64,000 nt of DNA from CALJFL01 sp047633055 (GTDB taxonomy: Bacteria > Pseudomonadota > Gammaproteobacteria > Pseudomonadales > Halieaceae): contig JBLIEI010000003.1 in NCBI GenBank assembly GCA_047633055.1, forward strand, positions 42,727-106,726, given 5' to 3'. Below are positions 45,579 through 53,540 of this stretch, one piece after another (the stretch's first letter is position 1; each line of letters opens with the position of its first letter). The notes beneath the pieces were generated by a model. That model was not told where the DNA came from and made no database searches. It was given only the letters and a program-made list of their open reading frames with translations. The position numbers were made by a program, and so were the translations under genes.

Positions 45579-46349
45579 ATGGCTGTAAAAATACATCATA
45601 GTGTGATTGGACAAGGATCAGATGTGCTGCTGCTGCACGGACTCTTCGGCATGGGCAGCAACCTTGGGTCACTGGCCAGGGCGCTGCAGGACGAGTACCG
45701 AGTGCATACCATCGATCTACCCAACCATGGCCGCTCACAGTGGCTCCTAGAGGCAGGCATCACTGCCTTGGCGAATGCTATAGCGCAATGGATGGATGAG
45801 TGTGGTGTAAGCAGCGCTGCACTGGTCGGACACTCGCTGGGAGGCAAGGTCGCGATGCAGTTGGCGTTAAGCCAACCCGCAAGAGTTAACGCCCTGGTAG
45901 TGGCTGACATTGCACCAGTGGACTATCCCTCGCGTCACAATGAAGTTTTTGCGGCACTGCTGGCGGTTGCGGGCGCGGGCTGTCGCTCACGTGCGGAAGC
46001 CGGGAAATTGATGGCGAGCTATCTGCAGGACGAGGGTACCATACAGTTTCTGCTGATGAGCCTGAGGAAGGATGAGAACGGCACCTATAACTGGCGCTTT
46101 AATCTGGCCGGACTGGAGGACAATTATGCCGCAGTGCGTGAGGCTCCTGCAGCCAATGGCTGCTATGATCAAAGAGTGCTATTTGTTAAAGGAGCAGATT
46201 CCGATTACATTCTCCCCGAACATGAACAGCCCATCAGAGCGCTGTTTCCTCAGTCTCAGGTGAGAGTAATGGCCGATTGCGGTCACTGGCTGCACGCCCA
46301 GCAGCCACGTTTGTTTAACAGTATTGTAAAGGGGTTTCTGGCGGAATAG
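45579..46349 (+). CDS. Alpha/beta-fold hydrolase, YbfF-like esterase
   Basis: 256 aa single-domain esterase. The oxyanion segment is VLLLHGLFGMGSNLGSLA. The nucleophile elbow GHSLGG carries the Ser (about residue 92), an acidic residue follows in GADSDYILP, and the catalytic His is in DCGHWLHAQQP. The wording closely follows E. coli YbfF, an esterase active on short acyl or CoA esters in vitro. It lies 65 bp from the divergent lipoprotein gene and is followed by a DUF3301 gene. Confidence 0.9.
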   Translation: MAVKIHHSVIGQGSDVLLLHGLFGMGSNLGSLARALQDEYRVHTIDLPNHGRSQWLLEAGITALANAIAQWMDECGVSSAALVGHSLGGKVAMQLALSQPARVNALVVADIAPVDYPSRHNEVFAALLAVAGAGCRSRAEAGKLMASYLQDEGTIQFLLMSLRKDENGTYNWRFNLAGLEDNYAAVREAPAANGCYDQRVLFVKGADSDYILPEHEQPIRALFPQSQVRVMADCGHWLHAQQPRLFNSIVKGFLAE

Positions 46350-46419
46350 AGGCCCGGCCTCTGTTTTGTTCCTTCTGGTCCAAGTATGCTATCGCCATCT
46401 TAAATTTCGGAGTGCTCAG

Positions 46420-46746
46420 TTGTATTTTACCCTCGGTGAGTTAGTGGTGGTGTTCGTTTTCGGCGCACTTACCTTGTATTTCCTCGCCTCTATTCGCGTG
46501 CGGGAGTTAGCGCTGCAGGCGGTCAGTCGGGCCGCACGGCAGGACGACTACCAATTACTGGACCAAAGTGTGCATATTCGTCGGGTATCACTGAGTCGAG
46601 GTGACGGAGGCAGCTGGCGTATTTGGCGACAATATCGATTCGATTATAGCTACGACGGGGTGAACCGCAGGCAGGGCCACGTGATCATGCTAGGCCGCCG
46701 TTTGGAGGCAATTGTGGTTTCAGAACAGGACCGGATACTGCATTAG
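46420..46746 (+). CDS. DUF3301 domain-containing membrane protein
   Basis: 108 aa protein with an N-terminal transmembrane segment (LGELVVVFVFGALTLYFLA) and the DUF3301 core: IRVRELALQAVSRAA, DDYQLLDQSVHIRRVSL and RRQGHVIMLGRRLEAI. No function is assigned to the family, which is widespread in gammaproteobacteria. The start TTG 46420 has CGGAG 7 bp upstream and gives the usual N terminus; the frame itself is open from 46366. Confidence 0.82.
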   Translation: MYFTLGELVVVFVFGALTLYFLASIRVRELALQAVSRAARQDDYQLLDQSVHIRRVSLSRGDGGSWRIWRQYRFDYSYDGVNRRQGHVIMLGRRLEAIVVSEQDRILH

Positions 46747-47229
46747 TCGGTATGGAATGAGCGGCGTCCGGCGCGGTTACCTGTCGACCTCCCAAAACAG
46801 ATTCGTCAACTCCGGCGAGACTTTGCGCAACATTATTTTGCTCTTGTCTTGTCCACAAATTCTGTGGATAAGTCAGTGGGTAATTTGTTCAGTTTGGCAC
46901 GCAAGGCAGTCGTTGGGCGCTTTGTTACAGATTGGTTAAAATTCATACAATAGGTCTAATTCTATATAAATCAATAAGTTACAGCTATTTCGTGAGAAAC
47001 GAAATCTAAAGCATTACCTAAGCTAGCAGTTACGTATTTTTATCAAGCCGATGTGCATAACCTTTTGTACTACGCTACCGAAGGTAACTTTTTTAGGTAG
47101 GGGGAAACAAGCGGTAGCGATAGCGGGTTGAGGCTAAAACATGGCTAATTCGCTGGGTACTTTTTCTGTAGGCTTTGCTGCGTTGTCAAGGATAATTCTC
47201 AGTGTTACCGTACTGTCACATTAGGTACT
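46747..47229. other. Convergent intergenic region with DnaA-box-like sites
   Basis: This 483-bp gap lies between two convergent genes, so no promoter is required here. It holds three 9-mers close to the DnaA box: TTGTCCACA at 46849-46857 (one mismatch), TGTGGATAA at 46863-46871 (perfect consensus on the minus strand) and TGTGCATAA at 47052-47060 (one mismatch). AT-rich stretches lie between them. No credible ORF or clear terminator was found. Confidence 0.5.
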
Positions 47230-47592
47230 TTAAATACTAGGTCCGCGGTAAATACATCCTGATGTGCAAGTTTCTCTAATCTCGACGGCACTCAATAGCG
47301 GCAGCGCCGGTTGTAGGCTTTGCCAGATCCAACGGGCTATATTTTCACTGGTGGGGTTTTCCAGGCCGGGAATTTCATTGAGATAGAAGTGGTCCAGTTT
47401 TTCCAGCACCGGTTTGAAGGCGGCTTTCAATTCCGAGAAATCCATGACCCACCCTGTTGGCTCGACTGCCGCACCTTCGACACAAATACGGACCAAAAAA
47501 GAATGGCCGTGGAGGCGGGCACATTTGTGACCTTCCGGAACATTGGGGAGTCGATGGGCTGCTTCGAAATGAAACTCTTTGTAAATTTCCAT
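47230..47592 (-). CDS. queD: 6-carboxytetrahydropterin synthase QueD-like
   Basis: 120 aa T-fold enzyme of the PTPS/QueD group. The zinc ligands are visible as His in FEAAHRLP and the pair in RLHGHSF. The catalytic Cys is in GHKCARLHGH and a Glu in VEIRETCTSGCIY. It converts 7,8-dihydroneopterin triphosphate to 6-carboxytetrahydropterin on the path to preQ0 and queuosine. No other queuosine gene is adjacent, though the DUF3524 glycosyltransferase at 13519 may act on queuosine tRNA. Confidence 0.92.
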   Translation of the reverse strand: MEIYKEFHFEAAHRLPNVPEGHKCARLHGHSFLVRICVEGAAVEPTGWVMDFSELKAAFKPVLEKLDHFYLNEIPGLENPTSENIARWIWQSLQPALPLLSAVEIRETCTSGCIYRGPSI

Positions 47593-47729
47593 ACTTCAGT
47601 TGCTCTTTTACGTGCTGGCAGCGGCCATAGTGAGGTGTTTCTCAAGTTGCGACCGGGAAGGCAATTTTACTACTAAAATCAATAACTTTTCATCGTTACA
47701 AATAATAGGCAGAATTTTTCCCGGAAGGT

Positions 47730-47757
47730 TTGACAGGGCAGCTATTATCTCTATAAT
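47730..47757 (+). promoter_or_regulatory. Strong sigma-70 promoter of the tRNA pair
   Basis: Perfect -35 TTGACA (47730-47735) and perfect -10 TATAAT (47752-47757) are separated by 16 bp. The GC-rich stretch after the -10 box (GCGCGGTC) is the discriminator type expected for stable RNA genes under stringent control, which is apt given relA in the window. The predicted start near 47764 is 11 bp before tRNA-Val. Confidence 0.92.
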
Positions 47758-47774
47758 GCGCGGTCTCGGCACGG

Positions 47775-47850
47775 GGGTGATTAGCTCAGCTGGGAGAGCA
47801 TCTGCCTTACAAGCAGAGGGTCGGCGGTTCGATCCCGTCATCACCCACCA
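47775..47850 (+). tRNA. tRNA-Val (anticodon TAC)
   Basis: A 76-nt cloverleaf with encoded CCA. The acceptor GGGTGAT pairs with ATCACCC, the T-loop is GGTTCGATCC and the anticodon TAC lies at 47808-47810 in a CTTACAA loop. It is read from the strong promoter just upstream. Confidence 0.98.
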
Positions 47851-47872
47851 TTTATTTCGAGAGCAACTACCA

Positions 47873-47949
47873 GGACCGGTAGTTCAGTTGGTTAGAATGC
47901 CGGCCTGTCACGCCGGAGGTCGCGGGTTCGAGTCCCGTCCGGTCCGCCA
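47873..47949 (+). tRNA. tRNA-Asp (anticodon GTC)
   Basis: A 77-nt cloverleaf with encoded CCA. The acceptor GGACCGG pairs with CCGGTCC, and anticodon GTC lies at 47907-47909 within CTGTCAC. It is 22 bp after tRNA-Val and surely co-transcribed with it. Confidence 0.98.
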
Positions 47950-47954
47950 TACAT

Positions 47955-47987
47955 AAAACCCAAGTAACTAATTTGCTTGGGGGTTTT
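47955..47987 (+). terminator. Likely terminator after the tRNA pair
   Basis: AAAACCCAAG at 47955-47964 can pair with CTTGGGGGTTTT at 47976-47987, with a two-base bulge in the G run, closing an 11-base loop. The T-rich end is followed by GGTTTATG, so the tail is not ideal. Confidence 0.6.
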
Positions 47988-48058
47988 GGTTTATGAAGTA
48001 AGCCTACCCACATTTCCCTATTTGCCTATACAAAATCTTTTGTACTACAACCCTTCGT

Positions 48059-48325
48059 GTGGGCGAAAGATATTACGATACATACAAAGTAGCCGCTAAG
48101 GTCGCCAAACAGTTTGCAGAGGAATACAGATGCACTGTGGATGTTTGCCGGTATGGCGATCGATTTTATGTTATCGAACTCGAAGCAATGGTGGCTGAGA
48201 AGAAGGAACGTGATCGAGAATGGGAAGCGATCGAAGGAAAGCCCGCATCTTGGGATTTTGACGAAGTAGCAAGACGTAAGGAGGCCTTTGCTCCTTATTG
48301 GGCCCTCCCAGAAATAGACTCTTAG
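48059..48325 (+). CDS. Small hypothetical protein
   Basis: 88 aa frame from GTG 48059 with charged composition (AAKVAKQFAEEYRCTVDVCRYGDRFYVIELEA, then an acidic/basic helix and WDFDEVARRKEAF). No family is recognised. It lies just after a tRNA operon and before a phage portal remnant, so it may be a leftover or cargo gene of a lost prophage. No strong ribosome binding site is seen, and it may not be expressed. Confidence 0.4.
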   Translation: MGERYYDTYKVAAKVAKQFAEEYRCTVDVCRYGDRFYVIELEAMVAEKKERDREWEAIEGKPASWDFDEVARRKEAFAPYWALPEIDS

Positions 48326-48357
48326 CTTAAAGATGGTAAAGCGTAAGCAGCGAGGGT

Positions 48358-49080
48358 CTACTCCCAGTTCACCAACTTCAAGGCCTGATCCGCATCAATC
48401 CCGGCCTGAGCCATTAGCTGAACCACCGCAATCGCAGCACGGGCGCGACCACCCGCATCAAATGCCTGTAAGGGTTGCATCACGTCTAGCGTTACAGGGC
48501 TATCTAATTTCTCCGAAACCTCCGCACCGATCAGGTTAGCTATCGGCTGCAGTTGCCATTGGGCTAGGTGTCTCTGCGCTTCCCGCACCATCGGGCCAGT
48601 TGTCGAAGCATTGAACAGTCCCGGCAGCACACCATAGACCGCCAGAATCGAATCACGCGCAGCGGACAGGCTTTCCGTAGACATAGACCGCTGCAAATCT
48701 GGGGTCATGTCTTGGGGTTTCCAGTCGGTTTGTGGGACAGGGCCACCCGCCGCCGTAACATTCACCGACTCTCGCAACAAGGTTCTGCCGCGCTTGCCCC
48801 TGAATCCCGCACCGATTTTCTCCAGATCAGTCTCCGGGGATTCTGGGAACGGGAGTACTTGTGTTCCTATCGGGGCAAATTCATAGAACTCACCCAGGGC
48901 AGTTTCGATACTGTTCAGTAATCCAGCGGTCAGGCTGGCTCTGGACAATGGACTTGTCCCTGTCCACGGGGCGGACATGTCAGAGCGGTACTGACAAGCT
49001 AACTCATTTTTCTTCAAAAAGTGAGAATTCCGACCCTGATCCGGCCTATATAGTACTATAAAGTGGGGAAAAAAATTCAA
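48358..49080 (-). pseudogene. HK97-type phage portal protein, C-terminal remnant
   Basis: The frame from about residue 35 (MSAPWTGTSPLSRASLTAGLL) to the end reads like the central and C-terminal part of an HK97-family portal protein: a DWKPQDMTPD segment, ILAVYGVLPGLFN, then REAQRHLAQWQLQPIANLIG and a helical tail. A full portal is about 400 aa, so the N-terminal half is missing and the first 34 residues are unrelated. No capsid, terminase or integrase gene is near. It is interpreted as debris of a prophage that once sat beside the tRNA genes. Confidence 0.7.
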
Positions 49081-49178
49081 TAAACCCTCAGAATTGGGTC
49101 TTCCGTGTAGCTCCAGCCCATGACCTCAAGTTAACTTGCCGATACCACCCCGGCCATTCCTGCCTGCCAGTACGTGTT

Positions 49179-49490
49179 TTACCGCGTTGGTAAGCTGTGC
49201 ACCATAGTAAGAGATTTAAGCTCAGCTCCGGCTCTTCGGTGCTCTGCCAGGATTTGGTATTCGGGGTCGTTGAACCAGGCGTCGGCTGTGGTTTCCGAGG
49301 GAAATTGAAAGATTACGATGCGGCCAGGTCTTGGCTCTGTGCCCTCCATATGCTTGATGTTATCGTCAAAGGTAAGGAATGAACCGCCATACTTTTTAAG
49401 TAGCGGAAAGAATCCTTTCTCGTACTTGAGATATTCATCTTTGTCGTGGGTGACGATGTTGGCAATCATGTAAACCGGAGTATCTGACAT
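49179..49490 (-). CDS. DUF1330 domain-containing protein
   Basis: 103 aa ferredoxin-like-fold protein. DUF1330 hallmarks are YMIANIVTHDKDEYLKYEKGF, FLTFDDNIKHMEG and RIVIFQFPS, ending in a helix with AWFNDPEYQILAEHR. The biochemical role of the family is unknown. It is the last gene of the tetR-dehalogenase operon, 34 bp after the dehalogenase stop. Confidence 0.88.
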   Translation of the reverse strand: MSDTPVYMIANIVTHDKDEYLKYEKGFFPLLKKYGGSFLTFDDNIKHMEGTEPRPGRIVIFQFPSETTADAWFNDPEYQILAEHRRAGAELKSLTMVHSLPTR

Positions 49491-49524
49491 TGTCTAAATC
49501 CTTTTTTCTTGAGTCCGAGGTGGA

Positions 49525-50403
49525 CTAGATAGTTTTTAGCCAATCGGCCACAGCCTGACCGATCTCAACGGGAGAATCTTCCTGAACGAAATGCAGGCCT
49601 TTTACGGTGACTTCCTGCTGGTTTGGCCAACTGCGACAAAACTCACGTTGCGGTCCGACGAGAATGGAGCCCGGGTCTGCGTTGATAAACAACTTGGGTA
49701 TATCGCTGCCGGCCATAAAGGCGCCGTATTCATTTACCAGGGCGACAATATCTGCGGGTTCACCTTCGATGGGTATCTGCCTTGGCCAATTCAGCAGGGG
49801 CTGGCGATCATCGGATTCGAGGTGGGGGGCGCGATAGGCATCCATCTCTTTTTCGCTCATGGTGCGGATCACTGAGCTTGGTAGTACACCCTCGATGAAC
49901 ATATTACGGTTGAGGATCAGATCCTCTCCCTTGTCGGAGCGGAAGCCCTTGAATATTCCCACAGCGCCTTCTGGCCAATCGGCCCAGGTCACAGGCTTTA
50001 CAATACCTTCCATATAGGCCACACCCTTGACAGCTGCGGCGTTGCGCATGGCCCATAGAAAACCAATGCCGCTACCCCAGTCATGAATAACCAGAGTGAC
50101 ATTTTCGTTGGCGCCAATGCTTTCCAGCAGACCATCCACATAGCTGTAAGTGACTTCCAGGCTGTAACGCTCTGGCCCTTCACTCGCGGCAAGCTTTTCC
50201 GAATCACCCTGGCCAATCAGGTCAGGGACAATTACCCGACCGGACTGCTCAAGCTCGGGAATCACATTGCGCCACAAAAAAGAGGAGGTTGGATTGCCGT
50301 GTAGCAATACAATAGGATCGCCACTTCCTTCCTCGACGTAGGCGATTTGCTTGTCATTTACCGTGGCAAATTTTTTCTCATAGGGCATGATTTCAGACAA
50401 CAT
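49525..50403 (-). CDS. dhaA: Haloalkane dehalogenase (subfamily II, DhaA/LinB-like)
   Basis: Alpha/beta hydrolase that replaces halogen by hydroxyl in haloalkanes. All five catalytic positions are visible. Nucleophile Asp and halide-binding Trp are in IHDWGSGIGF. Halide-binding Asn is in LLHGNPTSSFLWR. The acid Glu is in YMEGIVKPV and the His in GLHFVQEDSP. The 292 aa length fits. ATG 50403 has GAGG about 8 bp upstream; ATG 50388 is an alternative. It lies 30 bp after a TetR gene on the same strand and is probably controlled by it. Marine halogenated metabolites are plausible substrates. Confidence 0.93.
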   Translation of the reverse strand: MLSEIMPYEKKFATVNDKQIAYVEEGSGDPIVLLHGNPTSSFLWRNVIPELEQSGRVIVPDLIGQGDSEKLAASEGPERYSLEVTYSYVDGLLESIGANENVTLVIHDWGSGIGFLWAMRNAAAVKGVAYMEGIVKPVTWADWPEGAVGIFKGFRSDKGEDLILNRNMFIEGVLPSSVIRTMSEKEMDAYRAPHLESDDRQPLLNWPRQIPIEGEPADIVALVNEYGAFMAGSDIPKLFINADPGSILVGPQREFCRSWPNQQEVTVKGLHFVQEDSPVEIGQAVADWLKTI

Positions 50404-50433
50404 GGTAGGGCCTCATTGTGTTCAGCCTAGGGT

Positions 50434-51021
50434 TCAAGCAGCCAGTCCGAGTATGGACAAGCTGTTTTCGATAATAGATTTCAGTTCTTTTCGAGATTTT
50501 TTTTGACGGCTTTGCACCCGCAGTCCCAGGTTGATTGTCATCACTAGACTGGCCAGTTCTTTAGAGCTGCGTGCAGTATCCAGTTCGCCATTTTTTTGCG
50601 CCAGCGCAAAGGCCTTTGCAAAGGCTTTTTCAATCGAGTTGAGTTTGTGCGTCGCCAGTTGATTGAGCTCTGGATCTACATCGGCCAGTTCCAGTACAGT
50701 ATTCACCATCATGCACCCCTGCTTTGCTCTGCGCTTTGAAACATCCAGCATGGTCGATTCGAAGAACGCGCGCGGTAGGGCGCTGGGATGCAGTGATTTG
50801 GCGTCTTCGTTTATCATGGCGAGGGTACGATCACCGAACAGCTCCAGACACTCCGTGAACAATTCCCGCTTGGTGTGGAAACTGCCATAAAAGCTGGAAC
50901 GCGCTATACCCATTGCCTCAAGCAGATCGGGTAACGAGGTTGCGGCATAACCTTGGGCCCAGAATAGCTTCATGGCGGCTTCCAGGACTTTAGTACGATC
51001 GAATTCAGAGGGTCTGGCCAT
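50434..51021 (-). CDS. TetR/AcrR-family regulator of the dehalogenase operon
   Basis: 195 aa repressor-type protein. The N-terminal helix-turn-helix is at about residues 25-45 (TSLPDLLEAMGIARSSFYGSF). The C-terminal ligand domain contains KQGCMMVNTVLELAD, a pattern of the TetR group near YxaF/NemR-like regulators. ATG 51021 with AGGA just upstream is preferred over the start at 51033. The 18-bp perfect palindrome 30 bp upstream is the likely operator. The gene begins an apparent operon with the dehalogenase and DUF1330 genes. Confidence 0.9.
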   Translation of the reverse strand: MARPSEFDRTKVLEAAMKLFWAQGYAATSLPDLLEAMGIARSSFYGSFHTKRELFTECLELFGDRTLAMINEDAKSLHPSALPRAFFESTMLDVSKRRAKQGCMMVNTVLELADVDPELNQLATHKLNSIEKAFAKAFALAQKNGELDTARSSKELASLVMTINLGLRVQSRQKKSRKELKSIIENSLSILGLAA

Positions 51022-51050
51022 TCCTAGCCTCAATGAAAAAATAATATATA

Positions 51051-51068
51051 TTGGACCAATTGGTCCAA
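51051..51068. promoter_or_regulatory. Perfect 18-bp palindrome, likely TetR operator
   Basis: TTGGACCAATTGGTCCAA is an exact inverted repeat 30 bp upstream of the tetR ATG. The sequence between it and the gene is AT-rich (TATATATT), and could serve as a -10 region on the minus strand. TetR-family regulators often bind such dyads. This suggests autoregulation of the operon. Confidence 0.82.
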
Positions 51069-51153
51069 AAAGGCAAATATTATTAGTTGCGTTAGTGCAA
51101 ATCTAATGATCGGCATTGCCAATTTAACTGCCCGTAATTGATACAATAAGGCG

Positions 51154-51272
51154 ATGAACACATACACGCGCCACCGATTCCCACGTGACATCATTTCCTA
51201 CGCCGTCTGGCTGTACTACAGATTCAACCTACGTCACCTCGATATAGAAGGTCTCCTCGCTGAGCGAGGCAT
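51154..51272 (+). pseudogene. IS6-family transposase, N-terminal remnant
   Basis: The first 40 codons read HRFPRDIISYAVWLYYRFNLRHLDIEGLLAERGI, split here as HRFPRDIISYAVWLYYRF and LDIEGLLAERGI, which is the typical start of an IS6-family transposase. After about 51272 the frame runs into antisense sequence of an RND adaptor, so the catalytic DDE domain is missing. No complete terminal inverted repeats were recognised. Confidence 0.75.
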
Positions 51273-51742
51273 CACTAATGTCGGTCGCCGTGAGCTGGCC
51301 CGCGCTAAAGCTGCGGCTCGACACCTGCACCGGTTCACCGATAGACAGCGAGGTTTTTCCTTGCGGCAGATTGAAGTCAACCCACAATTCATTCAGGCCA
51401 CTGATAAGCTCGGTGACAATTGCGTTGGCGGGAAGATATTGCCCAGATCCTCTTCAACTGCAGCTCCGCAAGCTTTAACTGGGCGCAACTCGCCGTGCCG
51501 GGTTGCGCGCACTTCGCCAATGGCGCGATAGCGCTGCTGCCAGCTGACCGGTGTTGCTATTACGGCTGTGACCGTTTCTGAGCGCTCGGGGAAGGACTTG
51601 CCAAAAGCGATAGCCGTTGAGACCTGGACGTACTTGAGTCCGCCCAGAATAGCCAAAACTACCAGGCACACTGCCACCAGCAGTATCCATCGGGGGCTGT
51701 GCCGGGGGCGTCTGAGGCAGCTGACTGTCGGTTATCAGGCAT
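51273..51742 (-). pseudogene. Broken RND efflux periplasmic adaptor (membrane fusion protein)
   Basis: Read on the minus strand from ATG 51742 (MPDNRQSAASDAPGTAP). The frame shifts in a C run near 51698, where one missing C separates it from RWILLVAVCLVVLAILGG. It continues through IAFGKSFPERSETVTAV and YRAIGEVRATRHGELRP. About 100 residues are then missing, after which a different frame gives GQYLPANAIVTELIS, LNELWVDFNLPQGK and IGEPVQVSSRSF. The 3' end is cut by the IS6 remnant. It thus carries a frameshift, an internal deletion and a truncation. No RND pump gene is adjacent. Confidence 0.75.
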
Positions 51743-51939
51743 GATTTATAGCCCAGCGGAGATATTACGATATCAGGTGATGTACGCTTTATATGGCCCT
51801 CCAGTCCACTTTTTCGCGTACTGGAGGCTTTGCCGAGGGTATTGGCGAGTTAAGTGGCCAGAGCTGACAATTACGGTGCAAGGGGTGAGATTTCTTGATT
51901 ACGCAATATTGCGGGTGAGAGGGTGCCGGTCACTCGGCA

Positions 51940-52935
51940 TCAGCAGTGCTCCAACTCATTGCTGAATTTAAGACCAATTTGTTGGCGTATTTCGTCCATA
52001 GTTTGCATTACCGCCAAGCTGTCGGCATGAGGCATCATATCGCTGCACAGCTTGCCTGCCTTGACACATGCCATCGATTCTTCAATCTGGTATTCAAAAC
52101 CATTTACCCTGTGCTCAAACTCCAGCGTATCCAGGACCTTATCATCCTGTTTCAAAATAGCTTTGTTACCATTCCAAAAGTGCGGGGGCAAAACGATATG
52201 CCCCTCACTACCAACGATGGTCATACTATTGCTTGCTTGCGCTCTGGCGGTACAGGTGAATTGTGAATAACGATTAGAGGAATAAGCGATATTCACCAGG
52301 GTATTTTCATCAACACCGCTTTTGCCAAGCGTCCCGATCGCCTGCACATTCACTGGGTGTTCGCCCATCAGAAACTGGCTGATGGTGATGCTATAAACGC
52401 CCAGGTCCAGCAATGCGCCACCACCCAGATCAGGATTGTTCAGGCGATGCTGCGGGTCGTGCCTGAATGCAAAACCAATGTCAGAGATACTATATTGTAA
52501 GTCGCCAATCCTGCCGTCTGCTATCCACTGCTTTACCGCGGTGAAACAAGGCATAAATCGGCTCCACAACGCTTCTTGCAGTAACAAATTTCTGGATTTA
52601 GCTAAGGCAATCAAGCTTTCACATTGCGCGGCATTAATTGCCAGGGGCTTTTCCAGTAGCACATGCTTGCCGGCCTCCAGACAAAGTCGGCAATGTTGGT
52701 AATGATGGCTATGAGGCGTCGAGATATAGACAATGTCCACCTGGGGGTCATCTACCAATGACTGATAGTTATCATGAATCCCCGGTGCTCCGTATTGCTC
52801 AGCAAAACTTGCAGCTCTGGTTCTGGCTCGGCTCGCCACAGCCACCAGTTGCCCCTGGTCGCACTGGGCTAATGCCTCTGCAAACTGATGGGCAATAGCG
52901 CCAGGCCCAATAATACCCCAATGGAGCTTCCGCAT
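51940..52935 (-). CDS. Gfo/Idh/MocA-family oxidoreductase
   Basis: 331 aa NAD(P)-dependent dehydrogenase. The N-terminal Rossmann fold (WGIIGPGAIAHQFAEAL) is followed by the hallmark EKPLAINAAQ around residue 95. The C-terminal domain contains GGGALLDLGVYSITI. The layout resembles dihydrodiol or sugar dehydrogenases of the family; the substrate cannot be assigned. ATG 52935 is the natural start. It stands alone between the RND remnant and a gene graveyard. Confidence 0.88.
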   Translation of the reverse strand: MRKLHWGIIGPGAIAHQFAEALAQCDQGQLVAVASRARTRAASFAEQYGAPGIHDNYQSLVDDPQVDIVYISTPHSHHYQHCRLCLEAGKHVLLEKPLAINAAQCESLIALAKSRNLLLQEALWSRFMPCFTAVKQWIADGRIGDLQYSISDIGFAFRHDPQHRLNNPDLGGGALLDLGVYSITISQFLMGEHPVNVQAIGTLGKSGVDENTLVNIAYSSNRYSQFTCTARAQASNSMTIVGSEGHIVLPPHFWNGNKAILKQDDKVLDTLEFEHRVNGFEYQIEESMACVKAGKLCSDMMPHADSLAVMQTMDEIRQQIGLKFSNELEHC

Positions 52936-53058
52936 AACTTTGTACTCTAACCCCCTGAACTCTAAATTATGGGATAACTATAGAGCACTACACTTAAATT
53001 TGGGATGAATTTACAATTCGTCATGTGCGAGTCTCTAGACTCTAGCCAAGCTAGTTTC

Positions 53059-53333
53059 AGAGTTGTCCCTACCAACTGTGGCGGAGTAGAATAAAAAAAC
53101 CGTACATCCTGTATATATGGGTAATTTGATGCAAGAAATAGAATTTGAGTTGGCACATGCTTGCCGTAGCGCCTATCGAGAGCCCTGTACGGTTACCGTT
53201 CCCCAGCCGGTGAAAATACAGTGCAGCGACGCTCTGCGGTCTCCAGCACCACGGGGCCATGTCGCATGCATCCTGCAGGCCAGCATCACATGAGTTGCTG
53301 GAATGTTGCCGAAGCAGCCTATCAAAAGGCCGC
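53059..53333 (+). repeat. Diverged duplicate of an acyl-CoA ligase upstream region (copy A)
   Basis: This stretch aligns end to end with 61903-62164, the upstream region and first codons of the acyl-CoA ligase at 62131. Shared blocks include AGAGTTGTCCCT, GGCGGAGTAGAATAAAAAA and GTACATCCTGTATAT. An identical block of about 41 bp covers the start codon (ATG 53290 here). The reading frame begins SCWNVAEAAY as in the intact gene and is lost after about 53333. It is the remains of a third ligase copy. Confidence 0.85.
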
Positions 53334-53540
53334 GGCATCGCCCTCGCACATCGTGTAGATGGCAGCCAGACTGGCGTTGGTGAAACGCTCCTGCAACAGG
53401 TACTCCACAACATGAACCCTTTTTGCCTCAGACAAATTCGCGGCCTGGGCACTCATGATGCCTCCGTCCATCGCCCGGTAGATGCTGCGAGCTGGCATCA
53501 TCTCCAGCCAGGCATTATTGTTATCCGATTGCCAAGGCAA
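53322..53540 (-). pseudogene. Remnant of a cytochrome-c/quinoprotein dehydrogenase
   Basis: The minus-strand frame contains SIYRAMDGGIMSAQAANLSE, VHVVEYLLQERFTN and a following MCEGDAAAF. It matches the C-terminal half of the cytochrome c domain seen intact at 56184 (ILRAMNEGIMMSQAADIEA, ETIAEYLTGQ, PPACDAEHSF). The heme motif and the propeller are missing. It abuts the truncated ligase copy on the opposite strand. Confidence 0.65.

Noticed and set aside
47873..49178. Attachment-site duplication of the tRNA-Asp 3' end
   Set aside because: I looked for a second copy of the tRNA 3' end downstream and did not find one in the window.
51699..51965. 88-codon plus-strand frame between the RND remnant and the Gfo/Idh/MocA gene
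   Set aside because: Its first part is antisense to the adaptor remnant; no motif or ribosome binding site supports it.
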